Assembly (NCBI GenBank): GCA_040905665.1
Contig: JBBDRD010000035.1
Coordinates: 124,001-188,000 of the forward strand
Length of the DNA stretch: 64,000 nt
Direction of reading: 5' to 3'
Source: DASVCN01 sp040905665
Lineage (GTDB): Bacteria; Deinococcota; Deinococci; Deinococcales; Trueperaceae
Under the pieces are notes generated by a model. It saw nothing but the letters and a program-made list of their open reading frames with translations. It had not been told where the DNA came from and made no database searches. The position numbers and the translations under genes were made by a program. Shown here in pieces: positions 59,554-64,000 of the stretch (position 1 is its first letter; each line of letters begins with the position of its first letter).

Positions 59554-59615
59554 GCCTTAATGTAGCAACCCGGAGGGCACCAGGACGTGGGTGCCTGCTT
59601 CATTGGATCTTTATG

Positions 59616-59960
59616 TTACGGCTCCTCTTCAATGGCAGCGCCCGGGCGCCGGTCATAGGTGGTCACCAGGTAGGGGAGATCGCTCTGATGGTAGCGACCC
59701 CGTTCGTCGTACCAGAAGACGTAGTCGCCACTGGCGGCGCCGGTGCCTTCGGCGTTCTCCGCCCCCGAACGCGTCACCTTACCGTCGACTACGCCGTTGA
59801 ACAGTTCCGGGCCCTCGTGGCTGTAGAGGGTGATGTACATCCGAGTGTTCGCGAAGTCCTGGATGTTTCGCCTGATGCGATTCTGCGTCTCGTTCCGGCA
59901 GCCGGCCAGCAATAGCGTCAGGGTAACAACCAGCACGACCACAAGTCGAATCGTTTTCAC
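59616..59960 (-). CDS. Small lipoprotein
   Basis: This protein has 114 residues. The start is GTG 59960 after AGGAGGTGCC. Lipobox LLLAGC follows the signal MKTIRLVVVLVVTLTLLLAG. The mature part is polar and ends GAAIEEEP; YHQSDLPYLVTTYDRRPG is the most regular stretch. Family not recognised. It is the same strand as the DUF4384 gene, 62 bases upstream of it. Confidence 0.7.
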   Translation of the reverse strand: MKTIRLVVVLVVTLTLLLAGCRNETQNRIRRNIQDFANTRMYITLYSHEGPELFNGVVDGKVTRSGAENAEGTGAASGDYVFWYDERGRYHQSDLPYLVTTYDRRPGAAIEEEP

Positions 59961-60133
59961 GGCACCTCCTGTAGCTCGTTTCGCGACCCCGCGACGTACT
60001 TCTCGTTGCCGGGATCGCCGCCGATCGGCAATCGGCCAATCTCAATCGTAAGGCATGGCCGGCTGCGGCAGGGGCGGAACGGCCGGCGGACCTTCGTGAA
60101 AGATAAGGTTCACAAGGCCGCGCTCAAGTAATG

Positions 60134-60139
60134 TATATT
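60134..60139 (+). promoter_or_regulatory. Leaderless-type -10 box of dnaJ
   Basis: TATATT ends seven bases before the GTG start of dnaJ. GCTCAAG at 60122-60128 resembles one half-site of the HspR-binding inverted repeat (CTTGAGT-N7-ACTCAAG), but the other half is poor. Confidence 0.6.
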
Positions 60140-60146
60140 CGACGTA

Positions 60147-61106
60147 GTGACTCGCACCGCCATCAATCCCTATCAGGTGCTGGGCGTCGAGCGGAGCGCC
60201 AATCAGGAAGAGATCAAGTCGGCATACCGCAAGCTGGCGCTTAGGTATCACCCCGATCGCAATCCAGAAGATCCACAGGCAGAGGAGCGCTTCAAAGAGG
60301 TATCCGAAGCGTACGCGACGCTACGGGATCCCGAGGCGCGCGCCCGGTTCGACCGCTTCGGCAACTCCGGCGGCCGGCCCGACTTCGAAAACGTCGACTG
60401 GCAAACGATCTTCCGGGAAGCCGACATAAACGTCAACTGGGACATGCACCGCGGCATGCCCAAGACCGGTAACGCTGTGTTCGACGTGCTCTTTGGCGCC
60501 GTAACCGGAATGATGCGAAACAGCGGCCTGTTGCCCGGCGAGCACCGGGAATTGAGCGTCGATCTGCCGGTATCGCTGGCTCGGAGCGGAGGCACGGTAA
60601 GGGTGCGGGTACCGGGACCGAGTATCTGCCTTACTTGCAGAGGCAGCGGCCGACATCAGGGGGAATCGTGTCCGAGCTGTGGCGGCAGGAGAATCCAACG
60701 TGGTGGGAGCGCCATTGACGTGCAGGTGCCGCGAGAGGTTCGAACGGGCGCCAAACTGCGCCTGCGCGGCCTCGGGGGACCTGGGACGCCTCCCGGCGAT
60801 GTGCTGGTGAGCCTCACTGTAGCCCTTCCCGAAGGCGTACTGCAACGAGGCCGTGATCTCCATACCGACATCCATCTCACCCCTCTCGAGACAGCTCGAG
60901 GGGTTACCACGGAAGTAGTGGGAATGCCGGTGAAGATCCCTGCAGGTACCAAAAACGGTGCGACCGTTCGAGTTCCGGCGGGCGGCTTGGGTGGAGACCT
61001 GGTTATAACCGTAAGAGAGGATCTGTGGCGCGGCCTCCGCCGACTGGTGACCGATTGGCTGCAGCAACTAACCCGGGGTGGGCTGCCGCTCGCGGCGAAG
61101 GAGTAA
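60147..61106 (+). CDS. dnaJ: DnaJ chaperone with a reduced zinc domain
   Basis: This protein has 319 residues from GTG 60147. The J domain (TAINPYQVLGVERSANQEEI) has the HPD in RYHPDRNPED. Instead of four CxxCxGxG repeats, only two Cys pairs remain (CLTCRGSG and CPSCGG), enough for a single zinc centre. C-terminal beta domains follow (LPEGVLQRGRDLHTDIHLTP). J proteins stimulate DnaK and hold unfolded proteins. It is followed at once by hspR. Confidence 0.93.
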   Translation: MTRTAINPYQVLGVERSANQEEIKSAYRKLALRYHPDRNPEDPQAEERFKEVSEAYATLRDPEARARFDRFGNSGGRPDFENVDWQTIFREADINVNWDMHRGMPKTGNAVFDVLFGAVTGMMRNSGLLPGEHRELSVDLPVSLARSGGTVRVRVPGPSICLTCRGSGRHQGESCPSCGGRRIQRGGSAIDVQVPREVRTGAKLRLRGLGGPGTPPGDVLVSLTVALPEGVLQRGRDLHTDIHLTPLETARGVTTEVVGMPVKIPAGTKNGATVRVPAGGLGGDLVITVREDLWRGLRRLVTDWLQQLTRGGLPLAAKE

Positions 61107-61109
61107 CGG

Positions 61110-61556
61110 ATGGCTGAGGACGACAAGACCAAAGCAACGAATGCCGACGCCACCGCCAGCCCGGGCGTCGACAGGGATGCCGATAGGGACATCGACCGAA
61201 ACAAACCGCTCTACGTCATTAGCGTCGCAGCAGAACTCGTCGACATGCACCCACAGACTCTCCGCCTCTACGAACGCAAGGGACTCATCGAACCGAGCCG
61301 CAGCGCCGGCAAAACGAGGCTCTACTCGCAGCGGGATATCGAACAGCTGCGGGAGATCAGGCGGTTGACGCAGGAGTTGGGCGTCAACCTGGCGGGAGTC
61401 GAGGAGATCATCAAGCTCAGGCTCAAGCTGGATCAACTGCAGGACAACATGGAGATCCGGATCACCGAACTACAAGGCGCGTTACAGGACCGCATGCGCA
61501 GCTTCCGAGGCGCCTTGCCCTCGCCCGAGGGCGAGTCGGAGGACGAATCGGGCTGA
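61110..61556 (+). CDS. hspR: HspR, MerR-family heat-shock repressor
   Basis: This protein has 148 residues. The N-terminal 25 residues are polar; the MerR helix-turn-helix is ISVAAELVDMHPQTLRLYER with KGLIEPSR, and a helical dimer region follows (LTQELGVNLAGVEEIIKLRL). HspR blocks the dnaK/dnaJ genes together with DnaK. It is three bases downstream of dnaJ, with GAAGGAG overlapping the dnaJ end, so the two are cotranscribed and HspR can limit its own expression. Confidence 0.93.
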   Translation: MAEDDKTKATNADATASPGVDRDADRDIDRNKPLYVISVAAELVDMHPQTLRLYERKGLIEPSRSAGKTRLYSQRDIEQLREIRRLTQELGVNLAGVEEIIKLRLKLDQLQDNMEIRITELQGALQDRMRSFRGALPSPEGESEDESG

Positions 61557-61559
61557 GGG

Positions 61560-61565
61560 TATACT
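61560..61565 (+). promoter_or_regulatory. Leaderless-type -10 box of the M20 peptidase
   Basis: TATACT ends seven bases before ATG 61573. Confidence 0.6.
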
Positions 61566-61572
61566 GCACGGC

Positions 61573-62934
61573 ATGCCGTTAGAGTCGTATCTCGCTCAAC
61601 ACCGTCAGCGTCACCTCGATGAACTGCTAGATTTGCTCCGTATTCCATCGGTCTCGGCCGACCCACAACACAAGGCCGATATGCGGCGGGCCGCCGAGTA
61701 CCTGGAAGGGCGTTTCCGCGAGCTGGGCTTCACCTCTGAAATCCACGACACACCCGGTCACCCGCTCGTTCTCGCCGAAAGGCGCGTAGCAGGCGACGCG
61801 CCGACTGTGCTCATCTACGGGCACTACGACGTCCAGCCGGCCGACCCCCTCGAACTGTGGGACCGACCGCCATTCGAACCCAGGGTCGAGGATGGGCAGA
61901 TAGTCGCCCGCGGGGCCAGCGATGACAAGGGCCAGGTCTATGCCCACATCAAAGGGGCCGAGGCCTTGTTGGACCAGTACCCCGATGCTCCGCTCAACCT
62001 GATCTTCCTCGTCGAAGGGGAGGAAGAGGTGAGCTCCACGAACCTCGCACCCTTCGTGACAGCAAACAAGGAGCGCCTGGCGGCCGACGTCGTGCTCATC
62101 TCGGACGGCGCCATGTTGGGCCCGGATAAACCGAGCCTCACCTACGGGTTGCGTGGCATCACCTATACCGAAGTGCAAGTTCGGGTCGCCGATCGTGACC
62201 TTCACTCCGGAGCCTACGGTGGCGCAGTTCCGAACGCCATCAATGTTCTCGCCCGGATGATCGCGGCCCTGCACGACGACCAGGGCCGGGTGACAGTACC
62301 TGGCTTTTACGACAAAGTACAGGCGATAAGCGAGCAGGAGCGTGCGGCTCTGGCCGAGCTGCCCTTCGACGATGAGCAGTTCCTGGGCAACGTGGGCGTG
62401 ACAGCCAGTCCCGGTGAGGAGGGCTATAGCCTCATCGAGCGCATCTGGACCCGTCCCACGCTGGACGTGAACGGGATAGGCGGCGGCTTCCAGGGCGAGG
62501 GCTCGAAAACGGTGATAGCCGCCAAGGCGATGGCGAAGATCTCCTGCCGGCTGGTTTCCGATCAGGAGCCCGTCGAGATTTTCGGTCTGCTCCGTGACCA
62601 CCTCCTGGCGCTCGCGCCCGAAGGGGTGGAGGTCGAGGTAATCCACCTCAACGACGGCCGGCCCTGCGTTGTGTCGCTTGACGCGCCGGCACTCGTCACC
62701 GCCGGCGACGCTGTGGAGGCGGTTTGGGGCAAGCGGCCGGCTTTCGTTAGGACAGGGGGGAGCATCCCGGTAGTAAGCACCTTTCAGGAGGTGCTAAACG
62801 CCGACGTGGTCATGCTCGACATGGGCCTCGAGACCGACCGGGTTCATGCCCCCAACGAGCACTTCGCCCTCGACAACTACTACCGCGGCATTCACACCTC
62901 GGCCGAACTTCTGCGGCGCCTGGCAAGCCGCTAA
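61573..62934 (+). CDS. M20-family metallopeptidase (dipeptidase)
   Basis: This protein has 453 residues. Zinc ligands are placed as in M20: His/Asp in VLIYGHYDVQPADP, Asp in RGASDDKGQVYAHIKG, Glu pair in FLVEGEEEVSSTNLAPF, and His in VHAPNEHFALDNYYRG. A lid domain (LTYGLRGITYTEVQVRVADR) dimerises. It hydrolyses di- or short peptides in the cytoplasm. It lies 17 bases after hspR. Confidence 0.94.
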   Translation: MPLESYLAQHRQRHLDELLDLLRIPSVSADPQHKADMRRAAEYLEGRFRELGFTSEIHDTPGHPLVLAERRVAGDAPTVLIYGHYDVQPADPLELWDRPPFEPRVEDGQIVARGASDDKGQVYAHIKGAEALLDQYPDAPLNLIFLVEGEEEVSSTNLAPFVTANKERLAADVVLISDGAMLGPDKPSLTYGLRGITYTEVQVRVADRDLHSGAYGGAVPNAINVLARMIAALHDDQGRVTVPGFYDKVQAISEQERAALAELPFDDEQFLGNVGVTASPGEEGYSLIERIWTRPTLDVNGIGGGFQGEGSKTVIAAKAMAKISCRLVSDQEPVEIFGLLRDHLLALAPEGVEVEVIHLNDGRPCVVSLDAPALVTAGDAVEAVWGKRPAFVRTGGSIPVVSTFQEVLNADVVMLDMGLETDRVHAPNEHFALDNYYRGIHTSAELLRRLASR

Positions 62935-62940
62935 ACGCAG

Positions 62941-64000
62941 TTGCGCCTTACCGCACTCACCCTCCACGGCTTCAAGAGCTTCGGCAACCGAACCACGATC
63001 GAGTTCGCGCCGGGCATAAGCGCCATTGTCGGACCCAACGGCTCGGGCAAGAGCAACGTCATCGACGCACTCAAATGGGCGAGCGGCGGCGGCCGGGCGT
63101 CTGAGTTCCGGGCCGGGGAGAAGACCGACCTGATCTTCCATGGCGCCTCGGGCAAGCGCTCGTTGGGCTACGCCGAGGTAGAGCTGGAGCTACGCGACGA
63201 AAGGCACAAGGTCAACGTGTTTCGCAGCCTGCACCGAGACGGCAGCGGCAAGCTGCGGCTTAACGGCAAGAACGCCAGGTTCCTCGACATCGACGAGGAG
63301 CTGGCCGGAAGCGGACTGGGCAAGAGCGGCTTGGCGATCATCGGTCAAGGCGAAGTGAGCGGCGTGCTGATGGCCGATCCCTCGAAGTTGCTGCAGTACG
63401 TGGCCGAAGTTGCCGGCGTGGCGCGACTGGCCGGACGCAGGGAACAGACCGAGGAACGCCTGGGCACAGCGCGCTCGCACCTGGAGCGGCTCGAGGACCT
63501 GATGCAGGAGTTGGAGCGCCTGATCGCCAGGCTGCAAGAGGACGCGCAGGGAGCGAAGCGCCACGCCGAACTCAGCCGTGACTCGCTGCGCTTGCGCTAC
63601 ACCATCGCCAGGCTCCGCGAGTCGGGCCTGCGCTCCGAAATCGGGGCGCTGCGCGAGGATCGTGACAAGCTTCAGATCGAGGTCGAGGAGGCCCGCAACG
63701 GTATCGAGAAGGGGCGCGAGCAGATAGGCGCCGGCCGCCAGATTCAGGGTGAGGCTGAACGTGCCTACCGTGAAGCTATGGCGCAGAGTGAGGCGCGTCG
63801 GGGCGATGTACGGGTAGCGTCGGCCCGGCTCGAAAGTATCGAAGGCAGGTCGCGAGACCTCGAGCGGCAGGGCGAGGGCGTTGTGATGGAGCTGGCAACA
63901 CTTGAACAGCTCGAGCTGCCACAGGCGCCCGAAGTCGATGCTCTCGGATTGGCCGATGCCGAGCAGCAGGCGGAGGCCGATAGGCAGCGAACGATTTCCG
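62941..64000 (+). CDS. smc: Chromosome segregation ATPase SMC, N-terminal part (partial)
   Basis: The reading frame runs from TTG 62941 past the window edge (about 353 codons seen). The head domain begins LRLTALTLHGFKSFGNRTTI and has Walker A IVGPNGSGKSNVIDALKWAS. The Q-loop region is LAIIGQGEVSGVLMADPSKL. From about residue 165 the protein is a long coiled coil (RARERLEQ-type heptads, e.g. RSHLERLEDLMQELERLIAR). Together these identify bacterial SMC, the condensin motor. It starts seven bases after the peptidase stop. The C-terminal head lies outside the window. Confidence 0.95.
   Translation, partial: MRLTALTLHGFKSFGNRTTIEFAPGISAIVGPNGSGKSNVIDALKWASGGGRASEFRAGEKTDLIFHGASGKRSLGYAEVELELRDERHKVNVFRSLHRDGSGKLRLNGKNARFLDIDEELAGSGLGKSGLAIIGQGEVSGVLMADPSKLLQYVAEVAGVARLAGRREQTEERLGTARSHLERLEDLMQELERLIARLQEDAQGAKRHAELSRDSLRLRYTIARLRESGLRSEIGALREDRDKLQIEVEEARNGIEKGREQIGAGRQIQGEAERAYREAMAQSEARRGDVRVASARLESIEGRSRDLERQGEGVVMELATLEQLELPQAPEVDALGLADAEQQAEADRQRTIS

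Noticed and set aside
60100..60135. HspR-binding inverted repeat before dnaJ
   Set aside because: Only one half-site (GCTCAAG) is convincing; the partner half is too poor to call.

Overview
The window is a 64 kb piece of a GC-rich bacterial chromosome. Several features suggest a member of the Deinococcota, perhaps the Truepera lineage. A TANNNT -10 box lies 6-7 nt upstream of several start codons, which implies leaderless transcripts. The dnaJ gene is followed directly by hspR. A PilT ATPase, dnaE with an intein, and paired small cyclophilins are also present. The lineage is inferred from gene content and was not tested by phylogeny.

Layout. 1-3.3 kb is a disturbed region: an orphan Rcp1-type receiver, tRNA-Met with an integrase remnant at its 3' end, a frameshifted Fic toxin with an intact VbhA-like antitoxin, and a decayed membrane protein. 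3.3-9.5 kb carries a small secreted protein, a guanidine-III riboswitch with its Gdx exporter, a glutaryl-CoA-type acyl-CoA dehydrogenase, a lipid kinase and a large secreted repeat protein. 9.8-14.1 kb is a stack of integrated-element remnants at tRNA-Leu(TAA). Three copies of the tRNA 3' end delimit two segments. One holds a two-component cassette whose histidine kinase has an internal inversion, plus a DUF2306 protein. The other holds a NYN nuclease and an integrase stump. 14.2-37.3 kb is mostly core genome: a sugar-binding protein with glpK, dprA, a phosphoribosyltransferase, cysS, a cluster of exported or membrane proteins of unknown role, a phosphodiester glycosidase, an AroE-like protein, thrS, two cyclophilins, pilT, and dnaE with a 432-residue intein.

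37.4-48 kb is a second accessory zone. It contains a decayed FAD oxidoreductase, a tRNA-Cys/tRNA-Val operon with a near-consensus promoter and a terminator, and an integrase C-terminal stump. Next comes a visibly more AT-rich catabolic operon (HpcH-type lyase, dipeptide-type ABC transporter, AtuA, DUF4387, nitrilase, truncated M19 dipeptidase). After that are an integrase N-terminal stump and a second Rcp1-like receiver. 48-57.4 kb holds a plant-polysaccharide operon (GH2, sugar ABC transporter, GH-A glycosidase, exported GH43) with a divergent ArsR-type regulator. 57.4-64 kb returns to core genes: nnrE, yebC, two lipoproteins, dnaJ-hspR, an M20 dipeptidase and the start of smc.

The main themes are repeated invasion and decay of tRNA-targeted elements (integrase fragments at three tRNA loci and a fourth further on), and one intact island-borne catabolic operon whose substrate is not obvious. 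Nothing here is clearly a new defence system. The best candidates for undescribed biology are the AtuA/DUF4387/nitrilase/HpcH operon, the exported and membrane cluster at 21-24.5 kb, and the nested tRNA-Leu islands.
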